A DNA stretch of 12,213 nucleotides from Archaeoglobi archaeon (GTDB taxonomy: Archaea; Halobacteriota; Archaeoglobi; Archaeoglobales; Archaeoglobaceae), in contig JAPDIT010000064.1 in assembly GCA_029259455.1 (NCBI GenBank), positions 1 through 12,213 of the forward strand, written 5' to 3'. Shown here piece after piece: positions 1 to 6,294 of the stretch. Position 1 is the first letter of the stretch. Every line of letters starts with the position of its first letter. The notes below the pieces were generated by a model. That model saw nothing but the letters and a program-made list of their open reading frames with translations, did not search any database and had not been told where the DNA came from. A program made the position numbers and the translations under genes.

Positions 1-129
1 GCTTGATGAGAGGATGTACATTGCTATTGCTGCAAGTTTTATTTCTATGGACACTTCGTTCCTCTCAAAGATGTCAAACTCTTTCAGCAACTCAACAAGG
101 TTATTTTCTGCTATATCCGCCGTCACCAT
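1..129 (-). CDS. Partial small protein, possibly UPF0175-like (5' part only)
   Basis: The first 43 codons of a minus-strand gene read from ATG at 129 to the window edge without a stop; the C-terminus lies outside. The visible part has a short helical lead (NNLVELLKEF) followed by IFERNEVSIEIKLAAIAMYI. The charged-then-'IKLA..A.Y' pattern recalls the start of the HTH-like region in UPF0175 proteins, often antitoxin-like, but that assignment is weak because the diagnostic C-terminal half is missing. A TATA-like sequence about 25 bases upstream (150-158) fits a leaderless transcript starting at this ATG. A TTG at 150 is an in-frame alternative directly after a stop. A decayed second copy of about 60 bp lies at 1131-1192, which supports this being a real, once-duplicated gene. 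Confidence 0.5.
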   Translation of the reverse strand, partial: MVTADIAENNLVELLKEFDIFERNEVSIEIKLAAIAMYILSSS

Positions 130-149
130 AAAAGATGGTAAGTTGTTCA

Positions 150-158
150 ATTATTTAT
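150..158 (-). promoter_or_regulatory. TATA-like box for the left-edge gene
   Basis: ATAAATAAT on the minus strand, centred about 25 bases upstream of the ATG at 129. This is the spacing expected for an archaeal promoter giving a leaderless mRNA. No transcript data are available. Confidence 0.4.
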
Positions 159-203
159 GTTGTTTGATGCTTATTCGGACACGTCGGCACAATCAATGAA
201 AAG

Positions 204-211
204 CTTTATAA
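204..211 (+). promoter_or_regulatory. TATA-like box for the lipoprotein unit
   Basis: CTTTATAA lies about 27 bases before the ATG at 235 and no Shine-Dalgarno sequence is visible, so transcription probably starts at or next to the start codon. It is divergent from the box at 150-158. Confidence 0.5.
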
Positions 212-234
212 ATCTCTGAAAGAAAAAATCAACT

Positions 235-918
235 ATGAAGGTGAAGTATCTTTTAATTTTAGCAGTATTGGCAGTAGCTTTCGGAGTTTACTTTGCTGGT
301 TGTGCTGGAAAGACGGTACAAGCGAAGATTGTGAAATATGAAGTAACAGATTTTAATGGCAGACCAGCACTTAAAGTGAGCATAGAGACGAATGAATATC
401 CAGTAACATTAGAGTTGCTCGGTTCCGATAGAAGAACAGTTGATCTTAAATCAATTGAATCTGAGAAAGACATACCAGCAATAATATATTTAGGTCTTTC
501 TGGGCAGAATGTAAAAGGCACATATTATTTGGAATTAAAAGTTGGAACAAAGACATTAGATGAAAAGGAGATAACCTTATTAGGGCCAAAACTTCAGCTG
601 GTAGATAAAGAGATCGATGTTAAATACCAGGAATACTTAGGATATAGTTTTGATAGGGTCAAACTCACTTTGAAAAACAACGGAGATTGCCCGGGTTACG
701 TCTACTGGATTGAGCTGACTATCGATAACGGCAATCCAATAACAAGTGTTGCAAACGAGTATAAGATTCCAGTAGTACCAGGGGAGACCAAAACATACAC
801 AGCCAGTTTTTCACTTCTTACAGTGAAAGAGAAAGGTAAGCACAACCTAAAAGTCAGGGTTGCAGATTTGGGTAAAAATGTAATAGGTGAGTTCACAACT
901 ACAGTTAACATTTCATGA
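235..918 (+). CDS. Probable secreted lipoprotein with a CARDB-like region
   Basis: A 227-residue protein with a lipoprotein-type signal peptide: basic start (MKVK), a hydrophobic core over residues 5-20 and a lipobox-like FAGC with Cys23, so the mature protein is probably anchored on the outer face of the membrane. The rest is beta-rich and hydrophilic. The last roughly 100 residues (for example VKLTLKNNGDCPGYVYWIEL, then VVPGETKTYTASF) resemble the Ig-like CARDB/DUF11-type folds common in archaeal surface proteins. I do not recognise a specific family and no catalytic motif is seen. The start is supported by the TATA box 27 bases upstream and the immediate signal sequence. The stop overlaps the start of the next gene (ATGA, 915-918), so the two are probably co-translated. 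Confidence 0.8.
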   Translation: MKVKYLLILAVLAVAFGVYFAGCAGKTVQAKIVKYEVTDFNGRPALKVSIETNEYPVTLELLGSDRRTVDLKSIESEKDIPAIIYLGLSGQNVKGTYYLELKVGTKTLDEKEITLLGPKLQLVDKEIDVKYQEYLGYSFDRVKLTLKNNGDCPGYVYWIELTIDNGNPITSVANEYKIPVVPGETKTYTASFSLLTVKEKGKHNLKVRVADLGKNVIGEFTTTVNIS

Positions 919-1130
919 GACCACTGCTCTGGGGGACAATATGGTTTATAATAGGAATGGTTGGTTGGGTAATATTTAGCATCATTTGCGGAATATCGTT
1001 AGGAGTTAGCGGGGAGTGTAGCGGTATAGTACTTGCTCTTGTTTATTTTTTTGGTTTGATATTTTTCTTCAGTTTACCAATTTCAATAGTAATTGAGGTT
1101 ATAAAATTTGTAAAAAATAGAGGGAAATAG
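915..1130 (+). CDS. Small two-helix membrane protein
   Basis: A 71-residue hypothetical protein whose start overlaps the stop of the lipoprotein gene by four bases (ATGA). It has two strongly hydrophobic segments, about residues 5-31 (rich in W, I and G) and 37-62, with a short polar loop (SGECSG) between them and a basic tail (KFVKNRGK) likely to face the cytoplasm. The size and topology suggest a small integral membrane partner of the upstream lipoprotein. No family is recognised. The overlap and the coherent membrane composition are the main evidence that it is real. Confidence 0.65.
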   Translation: MRPLLWGTIWFIIGMVGWVIFSIICGISLGVSGECSGIVLALVYFFGLIFFFSLPISIVIEVIKFVKNRGK

Positions 1131-1298
1131 TATATGGCTATTTTCTGCAAGTTTGATTTCCATTGAGATTTCCTCTCGAAGATTTCGATGTCTCTTAAAT
1201 AGAGAAGTTTGGCAACGCATATTGGGGCTACATAGAGAGTTCCAAGAGTAAATCTGATAGCCGGAATTATTAGGCGGATATGGTAAGTAGCGCCACAA
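1131..1298 (-). pseudogene. Frameshifted relic of the left-edge gene
   Basis: On the minus strand, about 60 bp at 1131-1192 match 15-75 with a gap of about four bases. One frame gives DIEIFER and a shifted frame gives EISMEIKLAEN, against DIFERNEVSIEIKLAA in the left-edge gene. The relic therefore has an internal frameshift and the similarity ends right at the stop codon of the membrane protein gene. Upstream of the match on this strand, a reading through 'GTLYVAPICVAKLLY' is open but not recognisable. The outer limit at 1298 is approximate; only the 1131-1192 match is well supported. Confidence 0.4.
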
Positions 1299-1307
1299 AA
1301 TTTATAT
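1299..1307 (+). promoter_or_regulatory. TATA-like box for the regulator/ABC cluster
   Basis: AATTTATAT lies about 25 bases upstream of position 1328 and about 50 before the ATG at 1353, so the mRNA probably has a short leader. The inverted repeat at 1317-1345 sits immediately downstream, over the predicted transcription start. Confidence 0.5.
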
Positions 1308-1316
1308 GTTTTTCTG

Positions 1317-1345
1317 CAATATTCAAGCCAGAAACTAGAATATTG
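1317..1345. promoter_or_regulatory. Inverted repeat, candidate operator
   Basis: CAATATTC (1317-1324) and GAATATTG (1338-1345) are exact reverse complements separated by 13 bases. The half-sites are 21 bp apart, two helical turns, as expected for a symmetric dimeric regulator. The repeat lies between the TATA box and the ATG of an ArsR-like gene, the classic position for autorepression. The binding protein is inferred. Confidence 0.5.
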
Positions 1346-1352
1346 TGGTAAT

Positions 1353-1673
1353 ATGTGCATGGACTGCGGTGAGCACCAAGTGCATAGCAAAAACTTCGAA
1401 GATTTTAGACGGATAGTTAGGGCTTTACACTGCCCAACAAGATGGCTAATCATAGACTGCCTGAAGGACGGGGCAAAAAGCACGAAGGAGATTTTAGAGT
1501 GCCTGCTTGAGAAAGACGAAGCCATAACGTCTTCAGGTCTTTACTACCACCTGTCTGAACTCAAAAACGCCGGAATAGTGGAGGTTGCAGGCTATATCGA
1601 GCAGAAAGGTGCGCCACAAAAGCTCTGGAAGTTGAAGGTTAAAAAGATTGTCATCCCTCTGGTGGAAGAATGA
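1353..1673 (+). CDS. ArsR-like winged-helix transcriptional regulator
   Basis: A 106-residue DNA-binding protein. After a cysteine-containing start (MCMDCGEH) comes a winged-helix fold: helix 1 around FRRIVRALHCPTRWLIIDCL (residues 18-37), a helix-turn-helix at about 43-73 with recognition helix near SSGLYYHLSELKNAGIV, and a wing at 77-94 (VAGYIEQKGAPQKLWKL). The CPTRW/ALHCPTR segment and YYHLSEL are typical of the ArsR family. Cys2, Cys5 and His8 could form part of a metal or redox site, but this is only an inference from spacing. ATG at 1359 is an alternative start, removing the first cysteine. The gene's stop overlaps the ABC ATPase start (ATGA, 1670-1673), so it probably controls that transporter. 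Confidence 0.85.
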   Translation: MCMDCGEHQVHSKNFEDFRRIVRALHCPTRWLIIDCLKDGAKSTKEILECLLEKDEAITSSGLYYHLSELKNAGIVEVAGYIEQKGAPQKLWKLKVKKIVIPLVEE

Positions 1674-2572
1674 TAGCGATAGAGGCTGAAGACTTAAAGA
1701 AGAGGTTCGGCGATGTTGAAGCTCTGAAAGATGTATCGTTTAAGGTGAAAAGAGGGGAGGTTTTCGGTTTCCTCGGCCCGAACGGGGCAGGAAAGACTAC
1801 TACCGTCAGGATTCTAACAGGTATAATAAAGCCAGACTCCGGAAGGGCGAGAGTAAACGGTTACGACGTTGTTGAGGAGACTCTGAAGGCCAAGGAGCCA
1901 ATCGGTGTTCTGCCAGAAGTGTCAAACGCATATCCTGATTTAACAGCCTGGCAGAACATAATGCTCATCGCAAGCCTTTACGGGATGCGTAAAAGAGATG
2001 CAGAGGCGAGAGCTAACGAATTGCTCAAAGAGTTTGGAATTTATGAGCGGAAAGATGCAAAGGTTAGAGGATTCTCTAAAGGCATGAAACAGAGACTGAT
2101 GCTCTGCATGACTCTGATAAGCGATCCGGAAATTTTGTTCTTAGATGAGCCTACAAGCGGCTTAGATGTCCAAAGTGCGAGGATGATAAGAGAAAAGATT
2201 TTGGAGATAGCAAATGAAAGAAAAACGGTCTTCCTTACATCCCACAACATGGATGAAGTAAATATGATGTGCGACAGGGTTGCGATAATAAATAAAGGTA
2301 AAATCGTTACGATAGACACTCCTGAGATGTTGAAAAGCAGAGTTGGCGGAAGTGTTGCAATTGAGGTGAGTTTTGGGGAGAGAGTGGAGCTGAACATGGA
2401 GAATGCGGAGAAAGTAGGAGACAAATACGTGATATACACAACAAACCCGTACAAAACGATCTGTGAAGTTGTTGACTTTGCGAGAAAGAGCGGTGCAGAG
2501 ATAGTCTCAATCAACACCCGAACCCCAATGCTTGAGGATGCCTTTTTAAAGCTCTTGGAGGTGGAAGGATGA
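1670..2572 (+). CDS. ABC transporter ATP-binding protein (DrrA-like exporter type)
   Basis: A 300-residue ATPase subunit that would energise a membrane permease in export. Visible motifs: Walker A GPNGAGKTT (36-44), signature FSKGM (135-139, in place of the usual LSGGQ), Walker B ILFLDEP (155-161) with D-loop SGLD (163-166), and switch histidine at 192. The Q-loop position reads VLPEVSN, with glutamate (residue 83) where glutamine is usual. The C-terminal 85 residues form an extra beta-rich domain (for example VAIEVSFGERVELNMEN), as in DrrA/CcmA-like exporters. GGTGG at 1660-1664 is a suitable ribosome-binding site. The start overlaps the regulator stop and the stop overlaps the permease start, giving a three-gene operon. 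The substrate cannot be told from sequence. Confidence 0.92.
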   Translation: MIAIEAEDLKKRFGDVEALKDVSFKVKRGEVFGFLGPNGAGKTTTVRILTGIIKPDSGRARVNGYDVVEETLKAKEPIGVLPEVSNAYPDLTAWQNIMLIASLYGMRKRDAEARANELLKEFGIYERKDAKVRGFSKGMKQRLMLCMTLISDPEILFLDEPTSGLDVQSARMIREKILEIANERKTVFLTSHNMDEVNMMCDRVAIINKGKIVTIDTPEMLKSRVGGSVAIEVSFGERVELNMENAEKVGDKYVIYTTNPYKTICEVVDFARKSGAEIVSINTRTPMLEDAFLKLLEVEG

Positions 2573-3273
2573 AGTGCCTAGCAATTGCAAAGAAGGATAT
2601 AATGATGTATTATTTGAAGGGGCCTGTCGTCATCTTCGGAATTCTGCTACCCCTATTCCTATTTTTAGCCTTCTGGATTGGCAGAGAACTGCCATTGAAT
2701 TTTTTGATGGCAGGGTTGATTTCAATGACCGTCTTCTTTGCCTCAACTTCCGTCTCACCGGTTATAGCTCCATGGGAAGGACAGATGAGAACGCTACTCG
2801 CATGCCCCGTCTCAACGTCAACAATCATTTTTGGAGACATTATCGCCTCGCTATCCTTTGGAATTTGCATATCTCTCATCCCATTGCTCCTGGCATTTTG
2901 CTTCGGATTTACTCCAAATCATAATTCCTGCAATACTTCTGGCTGCCTTTTGCTTCTCCTGCCTGGGCTTGCTGTTCTCAGCCTATCCGACAAACCTGCC
3001 CTCGACGGTCATGATGATCTCATCGCTTGTTCGCTTTCCGCTAATATTCATAAGCGGAATTTTCATCCCTGTTCAGGAGCTTCCAGCTTGGGGAAAGGTT
3101 GTTTCAATGCTTTCTCCTCTCACGTATTTCCGGATGTAGCGAGGGCATCATTTGGAATGGAGTCTTTTCTTTCAGTTTACATGGATTTTATCGCTTTGCT
3201 AATCTTTTCGGTTATCTTCTTAATACTGGCTATAAAACTTCACGAACGTGCTTTATTGAGCAGGATATTTTAG
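2569..3273 (+). CDS. ABC-2 type permease, with two compensating frameshifts
   Basis: Membrane partner of the preceding ATPase. A strong ribosome-binding site, GGAGGTGG (2557-2564), lies five bases before ATG 2569, which overlaps the ATPase stop. Residues 1 to about 115 give hydrophobic helices (GPVVIFGILLPLFLFLAFWI and LNFLMAGLISMTVFFA). From about 2905-2920 to 3128-3134 the sensible protein sequence is in the next frame: IIIPAILLAAFCFSCLGLLF, then ISGIFIPVQELPAWGKVV and LSPLTYF, the ABC-2 signature region. The original frame resumes with DVARASFG and a last helix (FIALLIFSVIFLILAIKL). Because the frames compensate, the nominal 234-codon frame stays open but encodes about 70 meaningless residues in the middle. 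This may be sequencing error or recent damage; the read-through protein as written is unlikely to work. Confidence 0.75.
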   Translation: MKCLAIAKKDIMMYYLKGPVVIFGILLPLFLFLAFWIGRELPLNFLMAGLISMTVFFASTSVSPVIAPWEGQMRTLLACPVSTSTIIFGDIIASLSFGICISLIPLLLAFCFGFTPNHNSCNTSGCLLLLLPGLAVLSLSDKPALDGHDDLIACSLSANIHKRNFHPCSGASSLGKGCFNAFSSHVFPDVARASFGMESFLSVYMDFIALLIFSVIFLILAIKLHERALLSRIF

Positions 3274-3344
3274 TAACTTCAATTTTACGCCTGACTGGCT
3301 CATTGCAAGACTTTATGAGCTCGATTCTATCAAAGTTTCCAGAA

Positions 3345-3631
3345 TAGCGGGGATGTAATGGAACCTCAGGCCATAATCGGAGGGGTTGCCCAGTTTCTTG
3401 CCGAACACGTGTAAGGCATATGGCCGGGATAAAGCATCCTCAAATGGCAGGATAGAGGGATTCCGGCTAAGTTGAGAGAAGGGCAGAAAAGTTTGGCTCA
3501 GTTGGGGCTGTTGTAAGGCATAATGAGGTTAAACCTCACAAAAGCCTGGACCGATCAATGCGTTCCGGTACAAGCTCCCTCAGGAGAGGGTTATGTGGTT
3601 TGTGAGGAGGTGGTGGGATGGGAAGGTGTAA
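3345..3631 (+). pseudogene. Decayed transposase C-terminus (integrase-core/DDE type)
   Basis: Short pieces in different plus-strand frames together spell the end of an rve/IS481-like transposase catalytic domain. These are GGVAQFLAEH (3379-3408), VRHMAGIKHPQ (3411-3443), NGRIEGF (3443-3463, holding the expected catalytic Glu of the HPQTNG-I-E motif), and VERRAEKFGSVGAVV then HNEVKPHKSLD (3471-3551). The last piece is the typical 'YN..RPH.SL' tail of such enzymes. At least three frame changes and internal stops show it is dead. The N-terminal two thirds, including the first two acidic residues, are not recognisable, and no terminal inverted repeats were identified. Boundaries are approximate. 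The stretch 3274-3344 downstream of the permease holds nothing I can assign. Confidence 0.55.
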
Positions 3632-3651
3632 ATGCAATTTGGGATACCACA

Positions 3652-4587
3652 CTATACCCTGAAAACCCTCTCTCCTGCAAGTCTGCGAAGTCTGTCCATG
3701 ATGCCCTCGTACTCAAGAATACCTTCTATGACAATCAAATCAGGATGCTTTGATTCTGCCTCCCTTACGGCATCGAAAAGCTTCGCCGAATACTCTTCAG
3801 GTGTTTTCCCAATCAGTATGCACTCATCCGTAATTTTTTCTCTCGCAATTACCACCACTTTCTTCCCCCGCCTCTTCATTTCCTCCGCGAACTCTTCTAT
3901 TTTTTCCCTCGCTCTCTCCCCAGCAAAAACGTAAACCGGGCAGGAGAGAGAGTAAGTGTCTTTTCCTAGTTCAACCACGATTTTCACATGCTTTCTTATG
4001 CTCTCAACATCTATTGCTCCAACCCTCAACACTTTCGCTGGTGTAACCGTCAAATCAACGATTGTTGACTCAATTCCAAGTCTGCATTCTCCTTTAATTA
4101 CAGCATCTATTCTTTCTCCAAGTTCCTCAACAACATGCACCCATCTCGTTAAACTCGGTCTGCCGGAGATGTTTGCTGAGGGTACAACTATTGGTCGTTC
4201 AAGCTCTTCCATCAGCTTAAGCGGAACTTCGTGAGCGGGCATTCTGACGGCTATCTTACCTTCAGGGGAAAGAATTTGGGGCAGAGGACCCTTACTTTTC
4301 AAAACGAGGGTGAGCGGGCCGGGAAAATATGCATCCATCAGCTCCTTTGCCCTGTTATCCACTTCAGCAATCTTGCTCACCACCTCTTTACTCCAGACGC
4401 CAACTATGAAGGGCTTGTCCAGACTCCTTCCCTTAACCTCGTAGAGTCTTTTCAAAGCCTCTTCATTGGTTGCATCACACCCCATGCCGTAAACAGTCTC
4501 AGTCGGGAACGCAACAATACCACCCCTCCTCAGCAGCTCTACAGCCTTCAGAATTCCTTCTCTGGTTGACTCAAGAACTTCTACCAT
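3652..4587 (-). CDS. sua5: Threonylcarbamoyl-AMP synthase, Sua5 type
   Basis: A 311-residue enzyme that makes L-threonylcarbamoyl-AMP from threonine, bicarbonate and ATP, the first step of the t6A37 modification of ANN-decoding tRNAs. The N-terminal YrdC domain (about 1-205) shows FPTETVYGMG (27-36), KGRSLDKPF (52-60), FPGPLTLVL (88-96), the SAN motif in PSANISG (136-142), GIESTIVDL (171-179) and LRVGAI (187-192). A linker leads to the C-terminal Sua5 domain (about 215-311, opening VYVFAGERAREKI), so this is the two-domain Sua5 form rather than a stand-alone YrdC. Length is usual for archaeal Sua5. ATG at 4587 gives a start that aligns with the family. The gene is transcribed divergently from the RPA operon, probably from an AT-rich element near 4615-4621. 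Confidence 0.93.
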   Translation of the reverse strand: MVEVLESTREGILKAVELLRRGGIVAFPTETVYGMGCDATNEEALKRLYEVKGRSLDKPFIVGVWSKEVVSKIAEVDNRAKELMDAYFPGPLTLVLKSKGPLPQILSPEGKIAVRMPAHEVPLKLMEELERPIVVPSANISGRPSLTRWVHVVEELGERIDAVIKGECRLGIESTIVDLTVTPAKVLRVGAIDVESIRKHVKIVVELGKDTYSLSCPVYVFAGERAREKIEEFAEEMKRRGKKVVVIAREKITDECILIGKTPEEYSAKLFDAVREAESKHPDLIVIEGILEYEGIMDRLRRLAGERVFRV

Positions 4588-4627
4588 TGAAAAAAGGCTG
4601 GTATGCAGGCTATCAAATTTTCGGAAA

Positions 4628-4638
4628 ACCTTTTATCC
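4628..4638 (+). promoter_or_regulatory. TATA-like box for the RPA operon
   Basis: ACCTTTTATCC, about 34 bases before the ATG at 4667, leaving a short leader that contains the ribosome-binding site at 4658-4663. It lies in an 79-base space shared with the divergent sua5 promoter. Confidence 0.4.
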
Positions 4639-4657
4639 ACCCGATTAATGGTTAAAT

Positions 4658-4663
4658 GGTGAT
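4658..4663 (+). promoter_or_regulatory. Ribosome-binding site of the RPA gene
   Basis: GGTGAT is a perfect match to the archaeal Shine-Dalgarno core and lies three bases before ATG 4667. It fixes that start and shows that this mRNA has a leader, unlike several leaderless neighbours. Confidence 0.6.
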
Positions 4664-4666
4664 TGA

Positions 4667-5605
4667 ATGAACAGAGTTGAAAAACTGGCTGAGCAGATTT
4701 TTGAAGAGTATAAAGATTATGGGGTTGATAAAAAAGAAATCATTGAAAAGCTCAAGAAGCTTCTGGTTGAGTTCAGAGTTCCTGAAAACGAGGCGCTGAG
4801 AACAATCAGAAACTACATCATAAGGGAGTACGGGGCACCTGCTACAATAAGGCGGGAAAGGATTACCAAGATTGAGGAGATAAGGGAGCCAAATAGGTGG
4901 GTAACTGTCAAGGCCAAGGTCATTCAGCTCTGGGAGAGCAGCAGTCCTTCAATAGCTCAAGTAGGCCTGATTGGAGATGAGACGGGTCACATCAGATTTC
5001 TCGTCTGGACTAAAGCAAAGAAGCAGCCTGTTGAGGAGGGAAAGAGCTACATTTTCCGGAACGTCGTTGTTGATGATTTTGGAGGTGTTCTAAGACTTAA
5101 CGTTACGAAAATAAGCGAAATTGAGGAGATTGGTGAGGATGTAGAGGTAAAACCACCGGAAGACGTGAGTGAAGAGGTGGAGGTTGTTGGTGCTCTTGTT
5201 GCCATTCAGCAGAACAGCGGGCTTATACAGCGCTGCGGTGTTGAAGGTTGTAGCAGGGTAATAAAGATGGGGAAGTGTCCTGAGCACGGAAAAACACAGC
5301 CAAAGGATGATTTGAGGATTAAGGGTGTGCTTGATGACGGCTACAGAACTTACGAGGTGATTATAAACGAGGATGGTGTCAAAGCTCTCACCGGAATTGA
5401 CCTTGAGAAGGCAAAGAAAATAGCTGGGGAAACTTTGGACAGGAATGCAGTTCTGATTGAGCTCAAAAAAATGCTTCTCGGCAAGTATCTGAGAGTGGTG
5501 GGTACAGCAACGCCAAGATATCTCGTAGCGAGACACGTTGAGTTCTTCAGACCTGACATCAGGAAGGAGGTTGAAAAGGTTAGAGCCCTTATGGAGGAGA
5601 TATAA
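4667..5605 (+). CDS. rpa41: Replication protein A large subunit (single-strand DNA binding)
   Basis: A 312-residue archaeal single-strand DNA binding protein used in replication, repair and recombination. An N-terminal helical region (about 1-65) is followed by an OB fold at about 70-165 (WVTVKAKVIQLWES, then IGDETGHIRFLVWTK). A zinc-binding OB region follows, with Cys190, Cys195, Cys204 and His207 in a CX4CX8CX2H pattern and then a beta strand (DDLRIKGVLDDGYRTYEVII), as in the RPA70-like C-terminal domain. The length fits the euryarchaeal RPA41 class rather than the longer multi-OB RPAs of methanogens. The stop and the next start overlap as TAATG (5603-5607), so the partner subunit is translationally coupled. 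The symbol rpa41 follows the Pyrococcus/Archaeoglobus naming and is my recollection. Confidence 0.9.
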   Translation: MNRVEKLAEQIFEEYKDYGVDKKEIIEKLKKLLVEFRVPENEALRTIRNYIIREYGAPATIRRERITKIEEIREPNRWVTVKAKVIQLWESSSPSIAQVGLIGDETGHIRFLVWTKAKKQPVEEGKSYIFRNVVVDDFGGVLRLNVTKISEIEEIGEDVEVKPPEDVSEEVEVVGALVAIQQNSGLIQRCGVEGCSRVIKMGKCPEHGKTQPKDDLRIKGVLDDGYRTYEVIINEDGVKALTGIDLEKAKKIAGETLDRNAVLIELKKMLLGKYLRVVGTATPRYLVARHVEFFRPDIRKEVEKVRALMEEI

Positions 5606-6294
5606 TGACGGTTTTTTTGAAGAGGGAGGTTGCGAGGAGAGTTTTTGCCAAAGAGTTAATGAGTTCAACATACACGCTGAGGGATGACTCGGAGAAGAGC
5701 CCTCTTTACGTCCTAACCCCTCTTGGACTGAAATGCAACAGAGTCTTCATCATAGGTGTTTTAACGGAAAAAGAGGAGAGAGGTGAAGACGGAAACATAT
5801 ACAGAATTCGCATAGTGGATCAGACAGGTTCTTTCATCGGCTATGTTGGGAAGTATCAGCCAGAAGCTTACGAGGCGCTTGAAGACATCGATACCCTGAC
5901 TCTCGTCGCTCTCACCGCTAAGGTAAGAGTTTTTGAGGGCGATACAAGGAAATTCGTCACTCTCCGCCCAGAAACCATTAGCATCGCCGACCCTGAGTCG
6001 AGAGACTACTGGGTGATAGAGACGGCAATTCAAACTCTGGAAAGGATTAGAGAGATGGAAAAGGGTGAGAGCGAGACTGCCAAGCTTGCAATGGAGATCT
6101 ACAACCCAGACCTTGAAGAGTACAAGAGAGCTGTAAAGGAAGCAGTGGAAAGGATGATGGAGGACTACGGCGAGCTTGAAGTTGAAGAGGAAATATTGGA
6201 AGGGGAGGAAGAGGAAGAAGAATTTGAGTTTGATGAGGAGGATATAAGCTTCGAAGAGGAAGAGATCGACCTCACTGAGCTGCTCGAAGACTAG
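5605..6294 (+). CDS. RPA-associated protein (COG3390-like), acidic tail
   Basis: A 229-residue protein encoded directly behind the RPA large subunit with a one-base overlap. Archaeal genes in this position encode a COG3390-type RPA-associated OB-fold protein, and this one fits: an OB-like region at about 35-125 (RVFIIGVLTEKEE, IYRIRIVDQTGSFIGYVGKY) and then a helical part (about 130-185). The last 45 residues are extremely acidic, with long runs of Glu and Asp, suggesting a flexible tail that contacts other replication proteins or mimics DNA. It probably forms a complex with the upstream subunit. Its TAG stop and the TAG stop of the facing minus-strand gene share a CTAG (6291-6294), so the operons end back to back with no space for separate terminators. 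Confidence 0.82.
   Translation: MTVFLKREVARRVFAKELMSSTYTLRDDSEKSPLYVLTPLGLKCNRVFIIGVLTEKEERGEDGNIYRIRIVDQTGSFIGYVGKYQPEAYEALEDIDTLTLVALTAKVRVFEGDTRKFVTLRPETISIADPESRDYWVIETAIQTLERIREMEKGESETAKLAMEIYNPDLEEYKRAVKEAVERMMEDYGELEVEEEILEGEEEEEEFEFDEEDISFEEEEIDLTELLED

Noticed and set aside
1043..1525. A 160-codon minus-strand ORF antisense to the membrane protein and regulator genes
   Set aside because: Most of it is opposite well-supported coding sequence. Only the part covering the 60-bp relic resembles anything, and that is frameshifted.
2902..3134. Programmed ribosomal frameshifting in the permease
   Set aside because: Two opposite shifts would be needed and no slippery heptamer or stimulatory structure is evident; sequencing error or mutation is simpler.
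3523..3753. A 76-codon plus-strand ORF between the permease and sua5
   Set aside because: It runs out of frame through the decayed transposase and then antisense into sua5; no coherent protein features.
5090..5671. A 193-codon minus-strand ORF within the RPA genes
   Set aside because: It is antisense to a protein with clear OB-fold and zinc-finger motifs, and its own translation has no recognisable pattern.
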